Source of the DNA: Succinimonas sp045124755
GTDB taxonomy: Bacteria > Pseudomonadota > Gammaproteobacteria > Enterobacterales > Succinivibrionaceae
NCBI RefSeq assembly: GCF_045124755.1
Contig: NZ_JBGVMK010000096.1
DNA length: 64,000 bases
Direction: 5' to 3' (one strand)
Part shown: positions 35,656 to 44,755 of the stretch, in pieces
Numbering within the stretch: the stretch's first letter is position 1
Layout of the letters: every line of letters starts with the position of its first letter
Made by a program: the position numbers and the translations under genes
Notes under the pieces: generated by a model
Databases searched by the model: none
What the model was told of the DNA's origin: nothing
The model's input: the letters and a program-made list of their open reading frames with translations, nothing else

Positions 35656-36012
35656 ATGTCTTGGCTAACTGACTTTTTTATGAGCAAAAAGAAGGACGAT
35701 CGCGAGACGGCAAAAAATGCCAAGGATCGTCTTCGCGTGCTGCTTGTTCATGATCGTGAAAACCGCAGCGGTCCCGATTTCCTGCCGCAGCTTAAGCTGG
35801 ATATTCTGGCCGCTATTAAAAAGTACGTGCAGATCAGCGACGAGCAGGTTCAGGTTAACGTCTCCCAGCAGAACGACACTTCCATGATGGAGGTTTCGGT
35901 ATCGCTGGATCCGAAGTATGACGGCACCGCTCCCACCGGAGTGCATGAACGCTATTCCACTGACGAGGACATTAACAGCATTAAGCCGATCACCGAAGAG
36001 GAACAGGCCTGA
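35656..36012 (+). CDS. minE: Cell-division topological specificity factor MinE
   Basis: MinE stimulates MinD ATPase and confines MinC/D to the poles. The 118-residue protein carries the membrane-targeting N-terminus (MSWLTDFFMSKKK), the MinD-binding stretch (AKDRLRVLLVHDRE) and the beta-strand topology domain (IKKYVQISDEQVQVNV). At 118 residues it exceeds the usual 85-90 through an acidic C-terminal tail. It starts 21 bp after minD and is followed by a strong terminator. Confidence 0.95.
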   Translation: MSWLTDFFMSKKKDDRETAKNAKDRLRVLLVHDRENRSGPDFLPQLKLDILAAIKKYVQISDEQVQVNVSQQNDTSMMEVSVSLDPKYDGTAPTGVHERYSTDEDINSIKPITEEEQA

Positions 36013-36063
36013 TGCTTAGTCCGCATCGCTGAAGTGATTTAAGCGTCATTAAAGCAGTAATTT

Positions 36064-36094
36064 AAAAGGCCGGGAAACTTTCCCGGCCTTTTTT
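36064..36094 (+). terminator. Terminator of minCDE
   Basis: AAAAGGCCGGGAAA pairs with the TTTCCCGGCC side around a short loop and is followed by a run of T, 50 bp after the minE stop codon. A classical rho-independent terminator. Confidence 0.9.
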
Positions 36095-36139
36095 GGCTTT
36101 GTTCAGGGCAGGATACCGTTATTTCCGGCTCCGTCCCGC

Positions 36140-37840
36140 TCAGGATGCCGGAGCCTCGGCCTGCCAGGAAATACCGTGAATTCTGTCCGGCCCTCCGGCC
36201 ACGGCCGTCAGGAATCTGAGCTCCGAGGTGCTCATGCGTTCCGGTCTTATGCAGATCACCCTGCTTACGGCAGGCTTCCGGCGCATGGAAAGCTCAAAGA
36301 CGTGGGCATTGATCATAATGCCGGAATCCTGGATCTCAAACTTTTTGGCCAGCTGCTCCAGAAAAAGCTGCTTTTCAGCATAGACCGCGCCCGCATCGGC
36401 CCCCGGGATCCGTACCCGGAACAGCTGCGGCGATCTCAGAGCCGCGGTCTCCATATTAAGAAGCTCCCGGTAATCCCAGAGCCTGAGCTCCCGCTTTCTG
36501 GTGCAGTATTCCCGGATAATCTCCAGAAACAGTCCCGGACTCCAGGGGAGATCCTCCCCCCGGATCACCCGATCCGAAAGGGCATACTCGCTGGGATCGG
36601 CATAAAAGCCACCGTCCAGGATCTCCTGAATATAGGAGGCTCTGAGAAACCGGGGATTGAAGCCGGCGGCAACCCGGGGATTGTCGCGGCAGATGTCCGG
36701 CAGACACCGGGCCATGAGATCGGCTCCGGCATGAAAGCCCCGCATATAGCAGTCCTGAAACTGATCCGGCTCATCATGAAAGAGGAGACCGAGTCTCCGG
36801 CCCACGATCCTGATAAGACTGGCGGGATCCTCGGCGGCAAATTTCCGGGAAAGATCCGGATCCGCGGCAATAATGCCGTTCATGCGGGCGGCATCCTCGG
36901 GAGAGGAGAACACCAAAAGAGCCGGCCGGGAATCCCGCTCCTCAAAATCCCGCTTCATGACATCGGAAAGCCGCTTGAAGTGTCCGGCGGCGGATTTGCC
37001 GCCGCCCCGCTCCGCGGCAGAAGCGGCCTTGCGGAGCTCCTGAGCCAGGATCTTAAGAATGTCAGGAGAGTCCTTCTTCCGGGAGCTCTTCTTAAGCTCC
37101 TCAAAGGAAAGCGTCCTTGTTTCGGCAAACAGTCTCTGGAACTCCCGCTGCTTGAATTCATCGGCCCAGAGAGACTGCTTTTTCCGGAAGTCATCCGTGT
37201 CCTTGCTGAGGTACCAGACCGCGCTCCCTGCGGTATCCCGGGTATTTCTCAGAAAATCATCGGTGTTCAGGAAAAGGGACATGTCAGAGGATCTTCCGAG
37301 AGCCCGCTTTTTCAGGAAACGGGTAAACTCTCTCCGGATCTTCCGCATAAGCACATTAAGGGAAAACGCCGCATAGAGATTCATAAGCTGGATGCCGGGA
37401 GAATTCAGCCAGAGGCAGCTCCGGCTGTCAGCTCCCTGAAACCGGAAATGCGGCCCCAGCACCAGATCCGGTTCCGCGTCCGGTTCCATCTCCAGCATGG
37501 CGGAAACCGGATAAACCGGCACCCGATCCACCCAGCGGTCGATATAGCACTCCGCATCGATGTCCAGAAAGAAGCCGGTGTTTTCAATAACCAGCATCAC
37601 CACCCGGAATACGGGAGTTACCTTAAGAGTGAGGATAAAATCGCGTTTTTTTCTTTTCAGGAGCCGGGCATCAAAGGACGGCAGCATCATATTGAACTGA
37701 AAATCCGGGATCTGCTCCAGAAACCTCCGGCGAATGCTTATGCCCAGACAGTTGAACTTTTCTGAAAAGCACACGGAATAGAAAAATTCCTTTATGACAC
37801 ATTCCTGAATACATTCCAGATCTTCAGCCATCGTTTCCAT
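36140..37840 (-). CDS. Large hypothetical protein
   Basis: The 566-residue protein has no domain I recognise. It is mostly soluble and charged. Notable features are a helical N-terminus, a hydrophobic strand cluster (VFRVVMLVIENTGFFLDIDAE), a Lys/Arg/Glu-rich central coiled-coil region (about 215-310) and a C-terminal Glu/Arg-rich part. It converges on the minE terminator. Between it and the next gene lies the 15-bp-arm palindrome at 37918-37950. It is conserved enough in codon use to be real. The long antisense frame across it is a shadow. Confidence 0.55.
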   Translation of the reverse strand: METMAEDLECIQECVIKEFFYSVCFSEKFNCLGISIRRRFLEQIPDFQFNMMLPSFDARLLKRKKRDFILTLKVTPVFRVVMLVIENTGFFLDIDAECYIDRWVDRVPVYPVSAMLEMEPDAEPDLVLGPHFRFQGADSRSCLWLNSPGIQLMNLYAAFSLNVLMRKIRREFTRFLKKRALGRSSDMSLFLNTDDFLRNTRDTAGSAVWYLSKDTDDFRKKQSLWADEFKQREFQRLFAETRTLSFEELKKSSRKKDSPDILKILAQELRKAASAAERGGGKSAAGHFKRLSDVMKRDFEERDSRPALLVFSSPEDAARMNGIIAADPDLSRKFAAEDPASLIRIVGRRLGLLFHDEPDQFQDCYMRGFHAGADLMARCLPDICRDNPRVAAGFNPRFLRASYIQEILDGGFYADPSEYALSDRVIRGEDLPWSPGLFLEIIREYCTRKRELRLWDYRELLNMETAALRSPQLFRVRIPGADAGAVYAEKQLFLEQLAKKFEIQDSGIMINAHVFELSMRRKPAVSRVICIRPERMSTSELRFLTAVAGGPDRIHGISWQAEAPAS

Positions 37841-37917
37841 CAGTAAAAAATCCCCTGATACGCCATACTTTAATTATTTTACTCCTTACTCAGTTTTTCC
37901 CCGACAACTTTATGGCA

Positions 37918-37950
37918 TTCTTTGCATATTTTCAGAAAATATGCAAAGAA
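37918..37950. promoter_or_regulatory. Long perfect inverted repeat between divergent genes
   Basis: Arms of 15 bp (TTCTTTGCATATTTT and its complement) are separated by only CAG, with flanking CCCCG and CGGGG that could extend the stem. It lies between the start of the 566-residue gene (minus) and the mutarotase-like gene (plus). Without a T-tract it is not a terminator. A shared operator or a phase-dependent element is plausible. Confidence 0.5.
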
Positions 37951-38246
37951 CGGGGGTTTTCCGAGGGCGGAAACACCGAAAATGAGCCGCTCCCGGGAGT
38001 AAAAACGTGTGAATGGCAGGATAAGCCGGAATTCGGGAACGCCTCCCGGGGAAGCCCGGAATATGCCGGCAAAAACTGTCACGCAAATTCCCGGAAAAAA
38101 TCTATAATATTGAAAACTGATGCCTGGCGGTTCTCAGGCATTTTAAGAACCCCGCGGCCGGATCCCCTGAATTATTCCCGGCCTGAAAGCTTCATAAGAG
38201 CAAGTCTTTTACAGTAACAGCAACAGAAAGAAACAGGAATATGGTT

Positions 38247-40568
38247 ATGGACGCCAAAAACCCGGAAAAAACCGTAACTCCCGCCGAATCCGCGGCTTCA
38301 CTGCCCGAGGCCGAACCTCTCGTTAACGAAAAGCCCCTGTCCGCGGAGACTGTCTCTGTAATTCCCGTAAAGGACACTCCGGAAAAAGCGGCAGCAACAG
38401 CCGAAAAACCAGAAGCAGCAAAAACAAAGGATCCGGAGGTGCCGGCGGAAGAGGATACCGCCCTCCCGGAAGCGAAAAAGCCGGTGGAAATCCCCGGCTC
38501 CCTCCGGGACTGCGCTCCGGAAGGTTCGGAAGGCTCCCCTTTGGAAGAAGAGGCTGCCCCGGATAATAAAGAGGATAACGGAGACTCCGGGATAGCCCCG
38601 GAGGACAAGGCCAAGGACTCCGGAGAAGCAAGCCAGCCTTCTGAAAACATCTCTCCGGAAAACGCTTCTCCGGACAACACCGTGCCTGAAATCTCCTCTC
38701 TTAACCCCAAGCCCGAAGATGCCGCCTCCGAGATTCCGGCCGGCCCCCGGGCTCTGGACGGAGAAGGCGGCCGGATCCCCCGCGAGCCGAAAACTCCCCC
38801 CGCTCCCCCGAAGCCGGCTGTCCGAGAGCGCCGGGTCATCGATCCCCTGCTCTTTATCACCTATTCCGGCAAGCCCGAGCCCGGGGACTTCTCGGACACC
38901 CCTCCGGCCGCCCGGAATCAGAATGAGGTTCTGGAGGATTCCCAAAAGGCGGACACCACCTGGCTCCACGCCCTGCCGTATTCCGAGGGGGCTGTGATAA
39001 ACACCATCACCAATGCGCAGGGAAACACCGTGACCATTATGGACTGGGGCGCCACCGTGCTGGACTTTTCGGTATGGGATCCCGCAAAGAAGCTGGTCTA
39101 TCACCCGGTGTTAGGCACCAAGCCCTCCCGCTATGCGGAGCAGAGGATCCAGCTGGGAGCCACCGTGGGCCGGGTAGCTAACCGCATTGCTCATGGCTCC
39201 TTCCGGCTCAACGGCACTGATTACAATCTGGTGCGGGACTCGTTTTCAGAGCATACCCTCCACGGGGGCATTGCAGGATTTTCGGAAAAGAGATTTACCT
39301 TCACCAAAATCACTCCCGCCTCCGTTACCCTGAAGCTGGTGTCCCCGGATATGGATAACGGCTTCCCCGGCAATCTCACCCTGGAGGTTACCTATACCCT
39401 GGATGACGAAAACGCCCTCCATATTGACTACCAGGCAGTTACCTCCCGGGATACTCCCGTTAACATTACCAGCCATATCTACTGGAATCTCAGCCTCCGG
39501 AACAGTCTTGAGGGGCAGTTCCTCAAGGCGGAAAAGGCGGAGATCCTCACCAGTGACGAAAGCGGCATTCCGGACGGCGGGGTGACCTCTCAGGAGGACT
39601 CGCCCCTGGACTTTTCCGGCATCCTGCCCCTTTCCTACAACATTGAGGCCGCCACGGAATGCTATCCCTTTGACGGCATCGATCACACCCTGGCCTTCCG
39701 GGATCCCCGGCTGCCGGAGGGGGCTTCGGTGTTTGACACTCAGGATCCCGACAGCTGCCCGGTTTATCTCATGGCCGAGCTTTACTGTCCGGAAACCATG
39801 ATGACCCTCGAGGTCTATTCGGATTATCCCGCCCTTCAGGTATACAGCGGGAACGCCCTGGAGGGCGTGCCGGGACGCACTCCGAACAAGGTGTACCGGA
39901 AGCACGAGGGCATTGCGCTGGAGCCGGAATATTTTCCGGATGCGGTGAATCAGCCCCGGCTTTTGACCCGCTGTCCGGTGCTCAGGGCCGGAAAGACCTT
40001 TAAGAAATCCATTGTGTACAAGATCGTGCAGAACAGGATTCCGGAGATCCTGGAGCCTCTGGAGGTGCTGGAGGAGGAGTTCGCCGCCCTGGAAGCAAAA
40101 GACCGGAACGCCGGAGAGCCTTACTTCAGAGACTGCTATGCCGTAACCCCGGACAATCCGGAATGCCGGGAGCTTCCGGAACAGCCGGCCTCCGCAAAAT
40201 CCGCCCCGAAGGATCCGGCCTCTGAAACCGGCGCCAAACCACAGACAAACGCCCCGAGAGATGAAGATAATAAGTTATCCCGCAGTGCCGCGCCGCTGAA
40301 ATCCGGATCTGCCCCGGGCAAAGAGGGGCATTCTGAAGCCGGAGCGCAGGCTTTAAAACAGGAGGATCTCTCCCCTTTAGCCTCCGGAGCTGACGATGCA
40401 AAGACTGCGCAGGGCCTGGGATCTGCTTCCGGGGACAGCCTGCCTGCGGAAGCTCCTAAGCAAAAATATGCCGCGGAAAACCCCTTCTTCCGGGACACCG
40501 CCCGGGAAAGCGCCCTTTCCGGTTCCGGCGCCGCCGAAACCGCCGCCCCCGGGACGGATCACCGGTAA
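38247..40568 (+). CDS. Aldose 1-epimerase-like protein with long low-complexity tails
   Basis: The central 350 residues (about 240-590) are a galactose mutarotase (GalM, aldose 1-epimerase) domain: GATVGRVANRIAHG, HTLHGG with the general-acid His, SHIYWNLS with the second His, and ALEPEYFPDAVN with the catalytic Glu. All catalytic residues are intact. The N-terminal 230 and C-terminal 150 residues are Pro/Glu/Ala-rich and disordered, unlike classical GalM (about 345 residues). The start at 38247 has AGGA 8 nt upstream; an ATG two codons earlier is possible. It is followed by three small genes with tight spacing and probably heads an operon. Why a sugar epimerase has such tails is unknown. Confidence 0.75.
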   Translation: MDAKNPEKTVTPAESAASLPEAEPLVNEKPLSAETVSVIPVKDTPEKAAATAEKPEAAKTKDPEVPAEEDTALPEAKKPVEIPGSLRDCAPEGSEGSPLEEEAAPDNKEDNGDSGIAPEDKAKDSGEASQPSENISPENASPDNTVPEISSLNPKPEDAASEIPAGPRALDGEGGRIPREPKTPPAPPKPAVRERRVIDPLLFITYSGKPEPGDFSDTPPAARNQNEVLEDSQKADTTWLHALPYSEGAVINTITNAQGNTVTIMDWGATVLDFSVWDPAKKLVYHPVLGTKPSRYAEQRIQLGATVGRVANRIAHGSFRLNGTDYNLVRDSFSEHTLHGGIAGFSEKRFTFTKITPASVTLKLVSPDMDNGFPGNLTLEVTYTLDDENALHIDYQAVTSRDTPVNITSHIYWNLSLRNSLEGQFLKAEKAEILTSDESGIPDGGVTSQEDSPLDFSGILPLSYNIEAATECYPFDGIDHTLAFRDPRLPEGASVFDTQDPDSCPVYLMAELYCPETMMTLEVYSDYPALQVYSGNALEGVPGRTPNKVYRKHEGIALEPEYFPDAVNQPRLLTRCPVLRAGKTFKKSIVYKIVQNRIPEILEPLEVLEEEFAALEAKDRNAGEPYFRDCYAVTPDNPECRELPEQPASAKSAPKDPASETGAKPQTNAPRDEDNKLSRSAAPLKSGSAPGKEGHSEAGAQALKQEDLSPLASGADDAKTAQGLGSASGDSLPAEAPKQKYAAENPFFRDTARESALSGSGAAETAAPGTDHR

Positions 40569-40592
40569 CACCTGAGGGAGAAGAGCCGGCAA

Positions 40593-41228
40593 ATGGATCA
40601 GGTAACACATGATGAAATCCTGGCAGCGGCCCGGAAGCTTCTGGCAGCGGGCTCTCCTCTGAGCCTGAACCGCATCCGGGAAATGACCGGCCGGGGCTCC
40701 TACAGCACCATCAGAAAGGTGCTGGAGGAGCATCGGCTCTCCACGCCCCGGATCTCCAAAACCAGTTATCTGAAAAACCGGGCCGGCGCCTCCGGGGAGG
40801 CGGAAACCGCCCGGGTGCTTTATGAAACCAATCTGACCATTGCCAGAGTGCAGGGACATATCGAGGAGCTGGAAAAAGAACGCGAGGCACTGGAAAACCC
40901 CGCTCTTATCGGAGAGTATGTTTTTTTATATGCCCTGGCTCAAATCGTCCTCCGGCATCTTCCGGAAAGAAGCGATCTCCCGGATTTTCTGACCGGAGTC
41001 CGCCCGGATCGGGTGCTGACCCGGGAGGTGGCGGATCTCTCGGAGGGCACCATAAAGCATCTGAAATCTCTGGTGATCCGGCACTTCATCGCGGAAACCG
41101 AAAACATCAAAAACTCCCCCAGAGCAGCGGAATTTGCCGGCGGCACGGAAAGCCTGAATGCCATTATCAGGATGCTGGAGGATCTTACTGAAAGGAACCG
41201 GAGCTATGCCCAGGCTTACCATTACTGA
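40593..41228 (+). CDS. KfrA-N-type DNA-binding protein, paralogue 1
   Basis: The 211-residue protein begins with a KfrA N-terminal-like helix-turn-helix (PF11740): EILAAARKLLAAG, SLNRIREMTGRGSYSTIRKVLEEHR. A helical coiled-coil part follows (VQGHIEELEKEREALEN). KfrA proteins are usually plasmid segregation regulators. Here the gene is chromosomal-looking, in a likely operon behind the mutarotase-like gene (24-bp gap), and is followed by an overlapping paralogue. Confidence 0.75.
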   Translation: MDQVTHDEILAAARKLLAAGSPLSLNRIREMTGRGSYSTIRKVLEEHRLSTPRISKTSYLKNRAGASGEAETARVLYETNLTIARVQGHIEELEKEREALENPALIGEYVFLYALAQIVLRHLPERSDLPDFLTGVRPDRVLTREVADLSEGTIKHLKSLVIRHFIAETENIKNSPRAAEFAGGTESLNAIIRMLEDLTERNRSYAQAYHY

Positions 41229-41871
41229 AGTGCAACAGGCCCGGGACGCCCTCAGGGCCCGGCAGCAGCCGGTAACCGTCATCAGTATCCGGAATGCTCT
41301 GGGCCACGGCTCCTACAGCACCATTACCAGGCTGCTTAAGGAGCTTCAGGAATCCGGGACGGCTGATGCGGAGAGCGCGGGAAATGCCGCAGGGAACACC
41401 GCCGGAAATTCAGCTTCTGAAAAAGCTCCCGGGGACACCGGCACAGCCGGCGCCCCGGGGGCTGCCGCCCCTCCTCCGCAAGCAGGAAACCATAAAGCTG
41501 AAGAAGATGCCGGAGGGTATCTTCCGGACATTCTTTCGGAAAAGAACCGGGAACTGGAACGGCTCCGCAACCGGGAGCTTTCGCTTACCGGTCTCGTGCT
41601 CCGGAACCGCCGGGAGATCACCGGCCCTCTTAATGACGCCATCGGCATTTTGAGATACTTCCTCAGAAGAACTTTGGACGAAGGTTTTGCCGCGGAGATT
41701 CCGGGAGACCTTATCAGGCTTCTCAGGATGCTCAGGGAGCATGGCAGCCTGAATGGTCTTCAGGATCATGCGGGATCCTTTCAGGATGACACGGAACGCC
41801 TGATGCGGGCTATGCTGCTCCGAAACTCCCGCCGGAATGACAAACAGAAAACAGGAGCTCCGGACAAATGA
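41206..41871 (+). CDS. KfrA-N-type DNA-binding protein, paralogue 2
   Basis: The 221-residue protein has the same helix-turn-helix (RLTITEVQQARDALRARQQP, VISIRNALGHGSYSTITRLL) followed by a Gly/Pro/Ala-rich linker and a helical C-terminus. It overlaps paralogue 1 by 23 bp, and its Met 41206 has a GGAG site, so translation is probably coupled. The upstream in-frame Met at 41158 lies inside paralogue 1 and is rejected. The last codons overlap the next gene by 4 bp (ATGA). Confidence 0.75.
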   Translation: MPRLTITEVQQARDALRARQQPVTVISIRNALGHGSYSTITRLLKELQESGTADAESAGNAAGNTAGNSASEKAPGDTGTAGAPGAAAPPPQAGNHKAEEDAGGYLPDILSEKNRELERLRNRELSLTGLVLRNRREITGPLNDAIGILRYFLRRTLDEGFAAEIPGDLIRLLRMLREHGSLNGLQDHAGSFQDDTERLMRAMLLRNSRRNDKQKTGAPDK

Positions 41872-42422
41872 CCACTCCCGAAAAGACCAACCCCGAAGAC
41901 AGCGGTGCTCTTTATCCCCTCTACAATATCTCCGAAGACATTGTCTGGCTTCCGGACATGAAGGAGGCGGACTTTCTGCTGGATCCCGAGATTCGTCCCC
42001 GGGTAACCGGACGGGGAGCTCTGGAAATATTCCTGGAACAGGAGAGTTCCGATGATGAGATCCGGGAGAGCCTGACCGCCAAATCCCGGGAGCTGGGCAG
42101 CAACTACATTATTGATGTCAGGAAACACCGTCCGGGCAGGTTTCCGGCGCTTAGCTTCTGGTCTCTGAAACACTCAAAGTCCGCCCTCCGCATCACCGCT
42201 ATTCTCATTCTGGCAGCCCGGGAAAACGGCTTTACCGACAGTGCGGAGACACATGACATGAATGACTACTACATTACCAGCCGTTCCTGCGACACCGCCC
42301 ATCTCCTGAAAAGACTGCCGCCGCCCAAAGAAGATAAGGCAGGGCTTATTCTCAGCGCGCTGGCCGGACTGGTTTTACTGATCGCTTTCTTTATCAGCAC
42401 AGGGATCCTGTTTATGAAATAG
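41868..42422 (+). CDS. Hypothetical protein with C-terminal membrane anchor
   Basis: The 184-residue protein has a soluble N-terminal part (about 1-155) with no recognised domain, a Pro/Lys-rich KRLPPPKEDK hinge and one C-terminal helix (LILSALAGLVLLIAFFIST). Its ATG overlaps the stop of the KfrA-like gene by 4 bp. It belongs to the mutarotase-KfrA-KfrA operon, so I infer it links that operon's product to the membrane, but there is no proof. Confidence 0.55.
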   Translation: MTTPEKTNPEDSGALYPLYNISEDIVWLPDMKEADFLLDPEIRPRVTGRGALEIFLEQESSDDEIRESLTAKSRELGSNYIIDVRKHRPGRFPALSFWSLKHSKSALRITAILILAARENGFTDSAETHDMNDYYITSRSCDTAHLLKRLPPPKEDKAGLILSALAGLVLLIAFFISTGILFMK

Positions 42423-42707
42423 AGCGCCGTTTTGAAGCAGCGTAAGCGGGAGCGCTGAACTGAACGGAAATTAACCGGGATCGGGCTGGTATCCGGAAAT
42501 CAGGGCTGCCGCGCTCTCATGAAACGGAAAATCTCAGAAGGCATATAGGGCTCACGTTATCGGATATTATTGTCCAAACAGACGCATCACCTGAAGATCT
42601 TTAGGCCTCCCGAAAACTCCATATTCCCCCATCCTCCTTTCCCCTTGGTTTCCGGCAGATTCTGCAGAGCTGCCTTTTGCACGCCCCGCAGCTCCGTTTC
42701 TCCGGAA

Positions 42708-42958
42708 ACTGAACCTCGCCGGTGTCCAAACCGAAGCTTTTTTTCAAACGATGGCAAATATGCGACATACTTCAAATTTTTAAAATATGTGCTATTTCTA
42801 TCTGATTTTTCCTAGACTTTATACGCTTCATTTTAATACTATACAGATATGCAGAACGGACTGGGGAATTTCCGGTACGGCCGCCTCCTTCACCGTGCGA
42901 GCCTTCTGTTCTGCAATTCTGTTCAATTCCTTTCAATTCAGTTTCCTTTAGGTGTGTT
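42708..42958 (+). promoter_or_regulatory. Duplicated promoter and leader, copy 1
   Basis: This 250-bp segment is repeated at 44505-44755. Conserved parts are a direct repeat of AAATATG[CT]G (42756-42764 and 42783-42791), a TAGACT -35-like and TACTAT -10-like pair with 18-bp spacing (42813-42842), and a leader. In the leader TGCAGAAC (42850-42857) pairs with GTTCTGCA (42908-42915). In copy 2 the stem reads TGCGGAAC with GTTCCGCA, so one A-T pair has become G-C on both sides. That compensatory change supports a real RNA stem. The AGGTGTG before the ATG is the ribosome site. Confidence 0.65.
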
Positions 42959-44308
42959 ATGACTTTCGACGACAAAAGACCGGTTTATCCTGAAACGGGA
43001 GACTCCGCCAGAGCGGAGACGGACGAGATGGCGGACAACCTGGATCAGGTGCTTAAGGACTGCAGCATCAAGGCTCATGTGGCCTGTGAACCCGCGCTGG
43101 ATGCTGACGGCAATCAGACCTATGATGCCAAGGGCAATCTCATAACCCGGAAGCTGTACGACTGCGGTCCTGTAATTACCCGCTACTATCTGGATCTGGA
43201 ACCGGGACAACCTTCCGGCGATCTGTGCAAGATCACCGCCGACATCGGCCGGGCGCTTCAGGCCGGGGGCGAGATCATGATTCAGTCTCAGATCAGCGGA
43301 TCCTCTTATGTGGGAGTGGATATTCCCAGCAAGAAGAGACAGACCATCACCATGAGAGAGCTTCTGGAATCGCCGGAGTTTGTGAATTCCAGGGCCGCTC
43401 TTCCGGCTGTTCTGGGCCGGGATGTGTCCGGAAAGCCCTTTGTCTATGACGTTGCCCAGGCTCCCCATCTTCTTATTGCCGGTACCACCGGTTCCGGTAA
43501 GTCCGTGGGCATTAACGTGATTCTGGTTTCCCTGATGATGCGGCATACTCCGGAAACCCTTAGGCTGATTCTTATCGATCCGAAGCAGGTGGAATTTGCC
43601 GTTTACAAGGATGTGCCTCATCTGCTGACTCCGGTAATCACGGATATGCACAAGGCTCTTAGCGCTCTTAAGTGGGCCTGCGATGAAATGGAACGCCGCT
43701 ACACCCTCCTGTCTCACTTTGAGGTGCGCAAGCTGGAGGTCTTTAATGAAAAGGTACGCCTGTGGAACAGCGAGGGCCAGCCCCGCAAGGATCCCACCTG
43801 GAATCCCCAGGACAGCATGGAGCCGGAGGCCCCGTATATTCAGCCGCTGCCCTTCATTTTTGTGGTGGCGGACGAATTTGCCGATATCATGCTCAGCCTG
43901 AAGAAGCAGAAGAGCGAATTTGAAAGCGCCATCTCCCGTATTGCGGCCAAAGGCCGAGCCGTGGGTATCCATCTTTTTCTGGCCACCCAGTCCCACCGCC
44001 TGGAGTTCATTACCGAAGAGATCAAGGACAGTATTCCGACCCGGATCGCCTTCAAGGTAAGCAGCGCCATCGAGTCGCAGCTGGTGCTGGGGGTTAAGGG
44101 AGCCGAAGGTCTTCTGGGCAGGGGTGACATGCTGGCCATACTTAACGGCGACACGGAGGAAATCCGCCGGCTGCACGGCGCCTTTGCCTCCGATGATGAA
44201 ATCAGCATGTTCACCGCAGACTGGCGGGCCAGAGGCAAGCCGGAGTACGTGGACAAGATTACCGAGATGCTGGCTGAACAGGATGCCGCGGATATCCCCG
44301 GCGGCTGA
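42959..44308 (+). CDS. Stand-alone FtsK/SpoIIIE-type DNA motor
   Basis: The 449-residue protein is an FtsK-like RecA-type translocase domain: APHLLIAGTTGSGKSVGIN (Walker A), LRLILIDPKQVEFAVY, FIFVVADEFADIML (Walker B), and LFLATQSHRLEFITEEIKDS. It lacks both the N-terminal membrane helices and the C-terminal gamma winged-helix domain that reads KOPS in FtsK. The first 150 residues replace the alpha/beta region and are only partly FtsK-like. It could move DNA for an accessory system or a mobile element. The start is fixed by the leader shared with 44756, and the first codons of both genes (MTFDD, MHFDD) are themselves conserved. Confidence 0.8.
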   Translation: MTFDDKRPVYPETGDSARAETDEMADNLDQVLKDCSIKAHVACEPALDADGNQTYDAKGNLITRKLYDCGPVITRYYLDLEPGQPSGDLCKITADIGRALQAGGEIMIQSQISGSSYVGVDIPSKKRQTITMRELLESPEFVNSRAALPAVLGRDVSGKPFVYDVAQAPHLLIAGTTGSGKSVGINVILVSLMMRHTPETLRLILIDPKQVEFAVYKDVPHLLTPVITDMHKALSALKWACDEMERRYTLLSHFEVRKLEVFNEKVRLWNSEGQPRKDPTWNPQDSMEPEAPYIQPLPFIFVVADEFADIMLSLKKQKSEFESAISRIAAKGRAVGIHLFLATQSHRLEFITEEIKDSIPTRIAFKVSSAIESQLVLGVKGAEGLLGRGDMLAILNGDTEEIRRLHGAFASDDEISMFTADWRARGKPEYVDKITEMLAEQDAADIPGG

Positions 44309-44504
44309 AACTCTCTAAAAACGATCCCCTGTATGTCAGGATCGCGGACTTCTTACCGGGATCTCAGGCTCCGGACAAGGCCGTAAGCATTTCCCTGATT
44401 CAGCGGCAGTTCAGCATCGGCTGCAACCACGCGGCCGGATTCGTAACTGCTCCGGCGCAGAAAGGAGCGGTGTCTCCGGCCGTCGGCGGCAACAGCTTCC
44501 GGAG

Positions 44505-44755
44505 CCTGAACCTCGCCGGTGTCCAAACCGGGGCATTCATTTCAAACGATCGCAAATATGCGACATGTTTCACATTTTTAAAATATGTGTTATTTATATC
44601 TGATTTTTCCTAGACTTTATACACATCATTTTAATACTATATAGACATGCGGAACGGGCTGAGGGATTCCGGTACGGCCGCTTTTCTTCACCGCGCGAGC
44701 CTTCAGTTCCGCAATTATGTTCAATTCCTTTCAATTCAGTTTCCTGAGGTGTGTT
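44505..44755 (+). promoter_or_regulatory. Duplicated promoter and leader, copy 2
   Basis: Second copy of the segment at 42708-42958, with TAGACT (44611-44616) and TACTAT (44635-44640) at the same 18-bp spacing. The stem TGCGGAAC (44648-44655) with GTTCCGCA (44706-44713) carries the compensatory pair. The final 30 bp and the first bases of the coding region are also conserved. Confidence 0.65.

Noticed and set aside
36176..37765. 529-codon plus-strand frame
   Set aside because: Antisense to the 566-residue minus-strand gene. Neither has a recognised domain, but the minus-strand start is better placed and its composition looks more protein-like. This is the least certain rejection.
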